From contig DASPXK010000043.1 in the NCBI GenBank assembly GCA_035637315.1, positions 1 through 9,247 of the forward strand: 9,247 bases of DNA. Direction: 5' to 3'. The position numbers were made by a program, and so were the translations under genes. Source of the DNA: DASPXK01 sp035637315 (GTDB lineage: Bacteria > Chloroflexota > UBA6077 > JACCZL01). Every line of letters begins with the position of its first letter. The first letter of the stretch is position 1. This document shows positions 1 to 6,448 of the stretch, one piece after another. The notes below the pieces were generated by a model, which saw nothing but the letters and a program-made list of their open reading frames with translations, was not told the origin of the DNA and did not search any database.

Positions 1-1
1 C

Positions 2-1951
2 GCGGTATACACGGTAGGCGCCGGACCGCTCGGCCTGATGACGGGAACGCCCGCGCTGTTGCGGAGCGCCCGCAACGGGGTGCTGGCGGTCGCCGGACTG
101 CTGACCGTGGCCAGCGCGACGCTGTTGGCCGGGTTCCTGACACACGACTTCTCGATTCGCTACGTCGCCGAGCACTCGAGCCGAGACATGCCGCCGTCGC
201 TGGTGGCGGCCGCCTTCTACAGCGGCCAGCAGGGCTCGCTGCTCTACTGGGCCTGGACGCTGTCCCTGTTCAGCGCCATCGTCGCTATCCAGAACCGCCG
301 CTCGCACCCGGCCCTGATGGCTTACGTCATGGCGACCCTGATGGCGATCATCGCCTTCTTCGGCCTGCTGCTCGGGTTCGTGGCTAGCCCCTTTGAGCGT
401 CTGGCGGCAGTCCCGCCCGACGGACTCGGCCTCAACCCGCTGCTCTACGACTCCGGAATGCTGTTCCATCCGCCGATGCTGCTGGCGGGCTACATGAGCT
501 GGTCGGTTCCGTTCGCCTTCGCAATCGCCGCGCTCATCACCGGTCGGCTGGACGCCGAGTGGATCAAGGCCACCCGCCGCTACGCGCTGGTCGCCTGGGC
601 GATCCTGGGGACCGGCAATTTGCTGGGCGCCTGGTGGGCGTATCACGTCCTGGGCTGGGGCGGCTACTGGGGCTGGGACCCGGTCGAGAACTCGGCCATC
701 ATGCCGTGGCTGCTGGGGACCGCTTTCGTCCATTCGGTCATGATCCAGGAGCGGCGCGGGATGCTCAAGGTCTGGAACGCTATCCTGGTGCTGGTGACGT
801 TCTTCCTGTCGGTCTTCGGCACCTTCATCGTGCGCAGCGGCGTGATCACGTCAGTCCACTCGTTCGCCCAGTCGACCATCGGCCCGTACTTCCTGTCCTT
901 CCTCTCGCTGGTCGTCATCGGCTCGCTGGGGCTGCTGTTCTACCGCCTACCGCTACTGCGTTCGGACAACCAGCTCGACTCGGTCCTGTCACGCGAGGCG
1001 AGTTTTCTGCTCAACAACCTGTTTTTCGTGGCGGTCGTCTTCGCGACGTTCTGGGGAACCGTATTCCCCCTCATCTCCGAGGCGGTCCAGGGCACAAAAC
1101 TGAGCGTCGGGCCGCCGTTCTTCAACCAGGTGGATGGCCCGATCTTGCTCGGGCTGGTGTTCCTGATGGGCGTGGGGCCGTTGATGCCGTGGCGGAAGGC
1201 GTCTCGGCAGAACCTGGTGCGAACGTTTGGGCCGCCAATCGGCATCGCCCTTGCGTTTGGCGTGGCGCTGCTGGGGGTCCTGGGGCCGAGCCACCCGGCC
1301 GCTGTGGTCGCCTTCTCCTGCTGCGGATTCGTCGTGGCGGCGATCGGCGAGGAGTTCTGGCGAGGCACTGTCGCTCGCCACCACGCAACTGGCGAGGACT
1401 ACTGTCGGTCGCTGCTGTCGCTTGTGCGGCGGAACAATCGGCGCTACGGAGGCTACGTCGTCCACCTCGGCGTGATCGTCATCGCCGCGTCGGTGACCGC
1501 GTCTAACTTCTACCAGACCGAGCGGCAGGTCAAGCTCCGACCGGGCGAGGCGACCGAGATCGGCAGCTATCGCCTCACCTATGCCGGTCTGCACGAGCGC
1601 CAGGAACCCGGCGTGCGCGTCGTCCAGGCCCAGCTCGCAATCGAGTCGAACGGCCGCGTGGTGGACTCGGCGGCACCTGAGAAGCGGTTCCACAAGAACT
1701 TCGAGCGCCAGCCCAGCACGGGGGTCGCGATTCGCACCACTCCCCTCGAGGACCTGTACCTGGTCCTGGCCGGCTGGGAGCCCGATGGGACCGCCAGCTT
1801 CCTGATCTTCGTCAACCCACTGGTCGTCTGGCTCTGGCTGGGCGGGGTGCTGGCTGGCCTGGGCGCTTTCATCGCGCTCTGGCCACACCCCGAGCCGCGC
1901 CTCGCGACCGTGACTCGTCCGGCGCCCGGTATGGCGGTGAGCAGTGCGTGA
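2..1951 (+). CDS. ccmF: Cytochrome c haem lyase subunit CcmF (5' partial)
   Basis: Multi-pass membrane core of the haem lyase that transfers haem from CcmE to apocytochrome c on the outer face of the cytoplasmic membrane. Numbering from the in-frame ATG at 38, the WWD haem-handling motif lies at residues 199-218 (WWAYHVLGWGGYWGWDPVEN). The four conserved histidines are visible as H144 (FHPPML), H232 (FVHS), H274 (SVHSF) and H476 (VVHLG). By recalled E. coli numbering (H173, H261, H303, H491) the first three are offset by a constant 29 residues. The C-terminal periplasmic domain and last membrane segment are complete. The frame is open to the window edge before ATG 38 and reads AVYTVGAGPLGL, like the end of the family's first membrane segment. 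The real start is therefore probably 15-20 codons outside the window and the ATG at 38 is internal. It is followed by ccmH, with the palindromic element at the junction. Confidence 0.95.
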   Translation, partial: AVYTVGAGPLGLMTGTPALLRSARNGVLAVAGLLTVASATLLAGFLTHDFSIRYVAEHSSRDMPPSLVAAAFYSGQQGSLLYWAWTLSLFSAIVAIQNRRSHPALMAYVMATLMAIIAFFGLLLGFVASPFERLAAVPPDGLGLNPLLYDSGMLFHPPMLLAGYMSWSVPFAFAIAALITGRLDAEWIKATRRYALVAWAILGTGNLLGAWWAYHVLGWGGYWGWDPVENSAIMPWLLGTAFVHSVMIQERRGMLKVWNAILVLVTFFLSVFGTFIVRSGVITSVHSFAQSTIGPYFLSFLSLVVIGSLGLLFYRLPLLRSDNQLDSVLSREASFLLNNLFFVAVVFATFWGTVFPLISEAVQGTKLSVGPPFFNQVDGPILLGLVFLMGVGPLMPWRKASRQNLVRTFGPPIGIALAFGVALLGVLGPSHPAAVVAFSCCGFVVAAIGEEFWRGTVARHHATGEDYCRSLLSLVRRNNRRYGGYVVHLGVIVIAASVTASNFYQTERQVKLRPGEATEIGSYRLTYAGLHERQEPGVRVVQAQLAIESNGRVVDSAAPEKRFHKNFERQPSTGVAIRTTPLEDLYLVLAGWEPDGTASFLIFVNPLVVWLWLGGVLAGLGAFIALWPHPEPRLATVTRPAPGMAVSSA

Positions 1952-1958
1952 CCCGAGT

Positions 1959-2029
1959 GTCATTCTGAGCGGAGCGAAGAATCCGTACTCAATGCCCGGG
2001 CACGGATCCTTCGCTTCGCTCAGGATGAC
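1959..2029. repeat. Palindromic dispersed repeat (VILSGAKNP/FASLRMT type) at the ccmF-ccmH junction
   Basis: Two 28-nt arms, 1959-1986 and 2002-2029, are inverted copies with three mismatches, separated by a 15-nt loop (1987-2001) containing GCCCGGGC. The left arm begins GTCATTCTGAGCGGAGCGAA and the right arm ends TTCGCTCAGGATGAC. In the transcript two of the three mismatches become G-U pairs and one is A-C, so a long hairpin is possible. The arms translate forward as VILSGAKNP and SFASLRMT, and in reverse as VILSEAKDP and FAPLRMT. I recognise these as the spurious peptides produced by a non-autonomous palindromic repeat scattered through many environmental bacterial genomes. No transposase is present, so mobilisation in trans is an inference. 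Confidence 0.85.
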
Positions 2030-2056
2030 AAAGCTGCTCAGGATGACGAAGCTGCT
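2021..2056. repeat. 18-bp tandem duplication over the ccmH start
   Basis: Positions 2021-2038 and 2039-2056 are adjacent copies of CAGGATGACRAAGCTGCT, differing only at the tenth base (A2030 against G2048). The first copy's opening nine bases are the terminus of the palindromic element. The rest is sequence that continues into ccmH. Each copy carries an in-frame ATG (2025 and 2043), giving the repeated peptide RMTKLL-RMTKLL. Confidence 0.9.
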
Positions 2057-2561
2057 ATGGCTCGCGTTCGCGCTGCTCTGGCTAACGGCCCAGGCGGCGC
2101 TGGCCGACAGCGTCGATGACGAGACTCGACGGATCGCGAAGCGCTTGCAGTGCCCGGTGTGCGAGAGCGTGACTGTGGCGGACTCACCGGCCGAGTTGGC
2201 TGGCCAGATGCGGAGCGTCATTCGGCGCAAGCTGGAGCAGGGTGACAGCGAAGACCAGATCATCGCCTACTTCGTCGAGCGATACGGCGATGGCGTGCTG
2301 GCCGAGCCGCCTCGGCGCGGGCTGAGCCTGGCCGTCTGGGCAGGGCCGCTGGTCGTCCTGCTTGCCGGCGCGGGGCTCCTCGCGGTCCTGGTCCGAGCCT
2401 GGCTGCGCCCGGACCGGCTCGAGCTGCCGCGTGACCCAGCCGCCCAGTCCACGGCTCCGAGCCCGAACGGCACGCAGGAGGCGCCCGGACCCGGGATCGA
2501 GCCGTCCGCCTACGTGGATCGAGCTCGCCAGGAGCTCGAGGGCTTTCGCCGGGACGCCTGA
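2043..2561 (+). CDS. ccmH: Cytochrome c maturation thiol-disulfide protein CcmH
   Basis: CcmH/NrfF-family protein of 172 residues that keeps the CXXCH thiols of apocytochrome c reduced and works with CcmF and CcmI in the haem lyase. From ATG 2043 it has a signal peptide (hydrophobic stretch about 4-20, likely cleavage after AALA at 21). The redox motif LQCPVC has C37 and C40. The helical domain with AGQMRSVIRRKLEQG follows, then a membrane anchor at about 93-121 and a C-terminal YVDRARQELEGF tail common in non-proteobacterial homologues. I chose ATG 2043 because it gives a normal signal peptide. The frame is, however, open back to GTG 1944, which overlaps the end of ccmF, and ATG 2025 is also possible. 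Starting at 1944 would add 33 residues encoded mostly by the palindromic repeat. The AGG directly abutting ATG 2043 is badly spaced for a ribosome binding site, so the start is uncertain although the identity is not. Confidence 0.9.
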   Translation: MTKLLWLAFALLWLTAQAALADSVDDETRRIAKRLQCPVCESVTVADSPAELAGQMRSVIRRKLEQGDSEDQIIAYFVERYGDGVLAEPPRRGLSLAVWAGPLVVLLAGAGLLAVLVRAWLRPDRLELPRDPAAQSTAPSPNGTQEAPGPGIEPSAYVDRARQELEGFRRDA

Positions 2562-2563
2562 GC

Positions 2564-2929
2564 ATGGAGCTCCTGGGTGGGTCGATCGTCGTGATCGCGG
2601 CCCTCGGGTTCGTGTGCTATCCGTTGATTCGATGGCGTGAGCCAGGCGCCGGCGGCCAGGTGGACGCCGAGGATGGCCTGGCGGCGCGACGTCGCGCGAT
2701 TTATCAGGAGATGATTGACCTGGACCTTGACCACCGAGTCGGCAAGCTTGACGATGCCGACTACCAGCAGCTCTACCAAACCTGCTTGGCACGCGCTGCG
2801 GCGCTGTTGGCTCAGGCCGACGCCCAGGCCACTCAGGCCGAAGAACGGGTCGAGCGCGAGGTGGCGGCCATGCGCGAGGCGCTTCGCGCCACCGGTCGAG
2901 CGACCGTGGCTGGGCGACGGTCGCGATGA
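2564..2929 (+). CDS. ccmI: Short CcmI-like cytochrome c biogenesis protein
   Basis: A 121-residue protein with one N-terminal membrane segment (about residues 6-24). A soluble helical part follows containing YQEMIDLDLDHRVGKLDDADY and a long Ala/Glu-rich coiled-coil-like tail. The pattern of one membrane helix followed by an acidic LD..xxGKLxxxDY motif is that of the N-terminal domain of CcmI, the subunit that links CcmH to CcmF and helps present apocytochrome. The TPR-containing C-terminal part of proteobacterial CcmI is absent, so this is the short form. It starts two bases after the ccmH stop and its stop overlaps the next ATG (ATGA), so it is translationally coupled on both sides. The identity rests on motif and position and is good but not certain. 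Confidence 0.75.
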   Translation: MELLGGSIVVIAALGFVCYPLIRWREPGAGGQVDAEDGLAARRRAIYQEMIDLDLDHRVGKLDDADYQQLYQTCLARAAALLAQADAQATQAEERVEREVAAMREALRATGRATVAGRRSR

Positions 2930-4119
2930 CGATCTGGCCTCGCCGCGCCACCGCGCTTGCGATCGTCGTCCTGCTCGTCGCCGCCTTCGACCCGGCGGCG
3001 GTCGGGGCCGAGGGCGGCGGCCGGATCGACGGCCAGGTGATCAACGGCACGGCCGGCGCGCCATCCCCGGCCAGCTTGAGAGTGACGGTCCACATCTTCC
3101 AGGACCGCTCCAAGATCGGCGAGCAGGTGGTGGAGACCGACGGGGCCGGGCATTTCATGCTGCTCGGTCTAGACATCGGGTCCGGCAAGCTCTACTTCCC
3201 AGTCGTCGAGTACGGCGGCGCCTCGTACTTCCCCGAGCGGCCGATCGTCCTTGACGACGCGACGGCGAAGAGCGTGGAGATCCGCATCTTCGAGCCGAGC
3301 AGTTCGGATGACGCGATCGCTTTCGATCGAGCCAACCTGCTGGTGCTCGGCGTCACGCCGACCGCTCTCAGCGTCATGCAAATGGGCGCGGTGGTGAATC
3401 GCTCCGACCGGACCTACGTTGGCGGGTCCGGCGCGGACCCGGCGAGCAGAGAACCGACGCTGCGCTTCCCCTTGCCGAGCGGCGCGGCCCAGGTGACGCC
3501 CCAGGCCGGGCTGTCGCCCGGCGAGCTGACGTCGACCGCGGATGGGTTCGCCAGCACTGGCCCGGTCCTGCCCGGACGGCACGAGCTGGCTTTCAGCTAC
3601 CAGATCCCGATCGACGGTCCGACACTCGACATCACTGCGCCCCAGGCGTACCCGACCGGTGCATTCAACCTGTACCTGCCCGCCACCGGCCTCTCGGCCA
3701 GCAGTCCGCAGCTTCGATTTCAGGGCACCAGCGAGCTTGGCGGCCAGCGCTACCAACTCTACTCGGCCGAAGAGCTCCCCCGCGGCGCACAGGTCTCGAT
3801 TCGCCTGAGCGGCTTGCCGGCCGCGTTTCGCCCACGCCCGCAGCAGCTCAGCCTGGTCGTGTTGGGCGCCAGCTCGGTTGTGCTGGCGTGTGGTGCCCTG
3901 GTCGCGCTCCGCCGCCGCCCGCCGCGCGTCGCTGCCGTCGGGGCTGGCGACCTCACTAGCGGACCGCTTGATCCCGAGCGCTTGACGCTCGTTCGCGCCC
4001 TAGCCGAGCTCGACGAGCGGTACGCGGCCGGCGAGATCGACGAGTCCCAGTATCGAGAGCAGCGGCAGCGAGACAAAGCCCGTCTCGTTGCCCTGCTTCA
4101 GTCCTCATCCCCGGGCTGA
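2926..4119 (+). CDS. Unrecognised secreted, membrane-anchored protein in the ccm operon
   Basis: I do not recognise a named family for this 397-residue protein. It has an N-terminal signal peptide (hydrophobic 8-21, likely cleavage near VGA at 26-28). A beta-rich segment at about 33-110 (GRIDGQVINGT...VVETDGAGHFML) resembles a carboxypeptidase regulatory-like or other Ig-like fold. A larger extracytoplasmic beta-rich region follows, then one membrane helix at about 307-327, a positively charged RRRPPR stop-transfer, and a cytoplasmic tail. The tail (about 353-393, LAELDERYAAGEIDESQYREQR) resembles the LDxxxxxGKLDDADY motif of the upstream CcmI-like protein. It overlaps ccmI by 4 nt and ccmA by 1 nt, so it is co-translated with the Ccm machinery. 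A role as an extracytoplasmic assembly or substrate-holding factor is an inference from position and topology. There are no CXXC or haem-binding motifs to support a catalytic role. Confidence 0.8.
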   Translation: MTIWPRRATALAIVVLLVAAFDPAAVGAEGGGRIDGQVINGTAGAPSPASLRVTVHIFQDRSKIGEQVVETDGAGHFMLLGLDIGSGKLYFPVVEYGGASYFPERPIVLDDATAKSVEIRIFEPSSSDDAIAFDRANLLVLGVTPTALSVMQMGAVVNRSDRTYVGGSGADPASREPTLRFPLPSGAAQVTPQAGLSPGELTSTADGFASTGPVLPGRHELAFSYQIPIDGPTLDITAPQAYPTGAFNLYLPATGLSASSPQLRFQGTSELGGQRYQLYSAEELPRGAQVSIRLSGLPAAFRPRPQQLSLVVLGASSVVLACGALVALRRRPPRVAAVGAGDLTSGPLDPERLTLVRALAELDERYAAGEIDESQYREQRQRDKARLVALLQSSSPG

Positions 4120-4895
4120 TGGTGAGAGCGGCGCCCAGCGGCCTCGACCGCCTGGCACCCGACGGCAGCTCTGGCTCGGCGCCACCGATCGAGGCGCGCG
4201 GGCTGCGGGTCACCTTCGGCGACCAGGCGGTCCTTCGAGGTCTCGACCTGGTGGTCGGGGCCGGAACGCGGCTGGCAGTCCTGGGCCCCAACGGGTCTGG
4301 TAAGACAACTCTCATCCGAGCGCTCGGCGGCCTGCTCCGCCCGACCGGCGGCAGGATCTTGATCGAGGGGCAGGCCTACTCGAGCGGTGGTGCCGCCATC
4401 CGCCGCTCGATCGGGCTGGTCAGCCACCAGGGCTATCTGTACCCCGAGCTCACGGTCTGGGAGAACCTGCGCTTCTACGCCAAGCTGTATCGAGTGCCCG
4501 AGTGGGAAGACCGGGCCCGTGAGGTACTGAAGCGAATGGGTCTGTATCAGCGCCGCGCCGAGCGCGCCGCCAGCCTGTCGCGCGGGATGGCTCAGCGCCT
4601 GACCCTGGCGCGAGCGCTCCTTCACGACCCGTCGATCCTGCTGCTGGACGAGCCGGACACCGGCCTGGACGCACGAGCATTTGCGACCCTGGAGGCGCTG
4701 CTTAGAGAAGTCGAGCGGACGGTGGTGCTCACGACCCACGACCTCGACCACGCGCTCCGGCTAGCCGACGAGATCGCGGTCCTGCATGGCGGCCATCTCG
4801 TCGACCGCGTGCCGAGCGCTCATCTCGATCCGACGGCGCTCCGCGATCGGTATGCCGCCGCCACCTTGCCACGCGGCGAGCCGGCCGAGGTCTGA
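4119..4895 (+). CDS. ccmA: Haem exporter ABC ATPase CcmA
   Basis: Cytoplasmic ATP-binding subunit of the CcmAB complex, which uses ATP hydrolysis to release haem-loaded CcmE from CcmC and CcmD. In 258 residues it shows Walker A GPNGSGKTT (56-64), the Q-loop at Q104 in SHQGYLYPELTVWENL, and the signature LSRGM (153-157) in place of canonical LSGGQ. Walker B ILLLDEPDTGLD (173-184) and the H-loop H207 in TTHD follow. The first 22 residues are a low-complexity Ser/Pro/Ala-rich extension before the conserved IEARGLRVTFG. ATG 4119 overlaps the previous stop by one base (TGATG), which favours it as the start. The strongest identification is as CcmA because ccmB follows directly. Confidence 0.93.
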   Translation: MVRAAPSGLDRLAPDGSSGSAPPIEARGLRVTFGDQAVLRGLDLVVGAGTRLAVLGPNGSGKTTLIRALGGLLRPTGGRILIEGQAYSSGGAAIRRSIGLVSHQGYLYPELTVWENLRFYAKLYRVPEWEDRAREVLKRMGLYQRRAERAASLSRGMAQRLTLARALLHDPSILLLDEPDTGLDARAFATLEALLREVERTVVLTTHDLDHALRLADEIAVLHGGHLVDRVPSAHLDPTALRDRYAAATLPRGEPAEV

Positions 4896-5567
4896 ATGCC
4901 AGCCTTCCTGGACGTGGTCGGCACGCTGGTCTGGAAGGACCTCCTTTCCGAGTCGCGCACCAAAGACGTGCTCAGCACCGGGGTCGCCTTCGCACTGCTC
5001 GTGCTGGTGATGCTCAACTTCGCGATCGACCTGGGGGCCGAGAATGTGGAGGCCGTCGCGCCGGGCGTGCTCTGGGTCAGCTTCATCTTCGCCGGCACTC
5101 TCGGCATCGGGCACGCGTTCGCCGCCGAGCGCGACCGCGGGACATTCGAGGGCCTGCTCCTGGCGCCGATCGATCGCGGCGCGATCTACCTGGCCAAGGT
5201 GGCGACCAACGTGGCCCTCATGGGGATCGTGGAGCTCGTGTCGCTGCCGATCTTCGCGGTGCTCTACAACGTAAGCCCGGCCTGGCTCCAGACGCTGTCA
5301 GCCATGGCGCTCGGGACGATCGGCTTCTCGGCGGTCGGGACACTGGTGGCGGCCATCGCCGCCAACACTCGGGCGCGCGAGCTTATGCTGCCGCTATTGC
5401 TCTTCCCGCTCGAGGTCCCGGTCGTCATCGCCAGCGTCAAGGCGACCGCCGCCGCGATGGGCGCCGCCGAGGCCGACTCCCTCCCCTGGCTCCAGCTACT
5501 GGTCGGCTTCGACGTCATGCTGGTCGCGGCGTCCTTCCTCGTGTTTGAATACGTCGTTGAGGAGTAG
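4896..5567 (+). CDS. ccmB: Haem exporter membrane protein CcmB
   Basis: Membrane partner of CcmA, 223 residues, the usual family length. The N-terminus has the family's cytoplasmic LVWKDLLSESRTKDVLSTG segment, then six hydrophobic stretches. Between the second and third is the conserved loop GHAFAAERDRGTFEGLLLAPIDRGAIYLAK, where the ERDRGTFEGLLLAP core is typical of CcmB. The start codon directly abuts the ccmA stop (TGAATG). It acts in the cytoplasmic membrane with CcmA, CcmC and CcmD. Confidence 0.95.
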   Translation: MPAFLDVVGTLVWKDLLSESRTKDVLSTGVAFALLVLVMLNFAIDLGAENVEAVAPGVLWVSFIFAGTLGIGHAFAAERDRGTFEGLLLAPIDRGAIYLAKVATNVALMGIVELVSLPIFAVLYNVSPAWLQTLSAMALGTIGFSAVGTLVAAIAANTRARELMLPLLLFPLEVPVVIASVKATAAAMGAAEADSLPWLQLLVGFDVMLVAASFLVFEYVVEE

Positions 5568-5581
5568 CCACAAGGGACCGC

Positions 5582-6262
5582 ATGAAGATAGGTCCGCTAG
5601 CCGTCGCGACCCTGGCGGCGATGGCCGCCGCGCTCTACGCTGCCCTGCTCTACGCGCCGACCGAGCGAGTCCAGGGCGACGTGCAGCGGATCTTCTACAT
5701 CCACGTGCCGATGGCCTGGAACGCGTACCTGGCGTTCTTCGTGGTCTTCGTCTGCAGCGTCGTCTACCTCTGGCGGCGCGGTCTCTGGTGGGACTCGTTG
5801 GCGCGAGCGTCGGCCGAGGTCGGGCTCGTCTTCACAACGCTCGTGCTGATTACCGGCTCACTCTGGGCGCGGCCGATCTGGGGCACGTGGTGGAGCTGGG
5901 ACGCCCGGCTGACCACCTCGCTGATCCTGTGGTTCATCTACGTCGGGTACCTGCTGCTTCGAGGCTCGGTCGCCGACGAGCGACGGGCGGCCCGCTACGC
6001 GGCCGTGGTTGGCATCGTCGGCTTCGTCGACGTGCCGATCATCCATCAATCGGTCGTCTGGTGGCGAGCGCTCCATCCGGAACCGGTGGTGCTGGCGCCG
6101 GGCGGCCCGGCCATGCCGCCCAGCATGCTCCTGAGCCTGGCCGTCTCAATCGTCGCCTTCACTTTGCTCTATGTCTGGCTGGTGCGGCTGCGGCTTCAGA
6201 CCGAGCTGGCGCGGACCGAGATTCGCGAGCTGCGCCGCGCGCTTGCCGAGGCGACCGCCTGA
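5582..6262 (+). CDS. ccmC: Haem handling protein CcmC
   Basis: Membrane protein that binds haem at its outer face and loads it onto CcmE. In 226 residues it shows H41 (FYIHVPMAW) and H155 (PIIHQSVVWWRALHP), which flank the WWD motif WGTWWSWDARLT at 100-111. These are the expected haem-iron ligands and haem-edge surface. Six hydrophobic segments are visible and the C-terminus is a charged helix (RTEIRELRRALAEATA). The gene starts 14 bases after ccmB, with a purine-rich AAGGGA just upstream of the ATG. The WWD motif is shared with CcmF, but the short length and IHVPMAW identify CcmC. Confidence 0.95.
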   Translation: MKIGPLAVATLAAMAAALYAALLYAPTERVQGDVQRIFYIHVPMAWNAYLAFFVVFVCSVVYLWRRGLWWDSLARASAEVGLVFTTLVLITGSLWARPIWGTWWSWDARLTTSLILWFIYVGYLLLRGSVADERRAARYAAVVGIVGFVDVPIIHQSVVWWRALHPEPVVLAPGGPAMPPSMLLSLAVSIVAFTLLYVWLVRLRLQTELARTEIRELRRALAEATA

Positions 6263-6264
6263 GC

Positions 6265-6435
6265 ATGGAGGGGAGCCTCGGGTTCCTGTTTGCCGCCGTG
6301 CTCGCCACCTGGCTCGTGATCTTCCTGTACTTGCTTTCCCTTGGCGGCCGACTGGCAGCGCTCCAGCGCGAGCTGGAAGCGCTCAGGGGCCAGCAGCCGA
6401 CGAACGACGACGCACCGCGGACGAAGGACGACTGA
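6265..6435 (+). CDS. ccmD: Small haem exporter subunit CcmD
   Basis: A 56-residue protein with one membrane helix (about residues 6-26, FLFAAVLATWLVIFLYLLSL), then a basic and amphipathic LAALQRELEALRG helix and a polar acidic tail. This is the topology of CcmD, a poorly conserved peptide that stabilises the CcmC-CcmE complex and links it to CcmAB. The ATG lies two bases after the ccmC stop. Position immediately after ccmC is the strongest evidence, since sequence conservation in CcmD is low. The reading frame is open far upstream through ccmC, so the overlapping longer frame is a shadow and only this portion is the gene. Confidence 0.85.
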   Translation: MEGSLGFLFAAVLATWLVIFLYLLSLGGRLAALQRELEALRGQQPTNDDAPRTKDD

Positions 6436-6448
6436 GACGGAGTGAGCG

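Noticed and set aside
989..2263. 424-codon open frame antisense to ccmF and the start of ccmH
   Set aside because: It is a composition-driven shadow. It contains the reverse translation of the palindromic repeat (VILSEAKDP, FAPLRMT), which is the known source of spurious annotations.
2184..3188. 334-codon open frame on the - strand over ccmH, ccmI and the unknown gene
   Set aside because: Arg/Pro-rich with no domain, and it crosses three well-supported + strand genes.
4575..4589. LSRGM in CcmA in place of LSGGQ as a sign of an inactive ATPase
   Set aside because: Variant signature motifs of this form occur in active ABC ATPases, and Walker A, Walker B, Q-loop and H-loop are all intact.
5545..6264. 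Upstream part of a long + strand frame leading into ccmD
   Set aside because: It is the shifted frame of ccmC, which has clear WWD and histidine motifs. Only the part from 6265 is a real gene.
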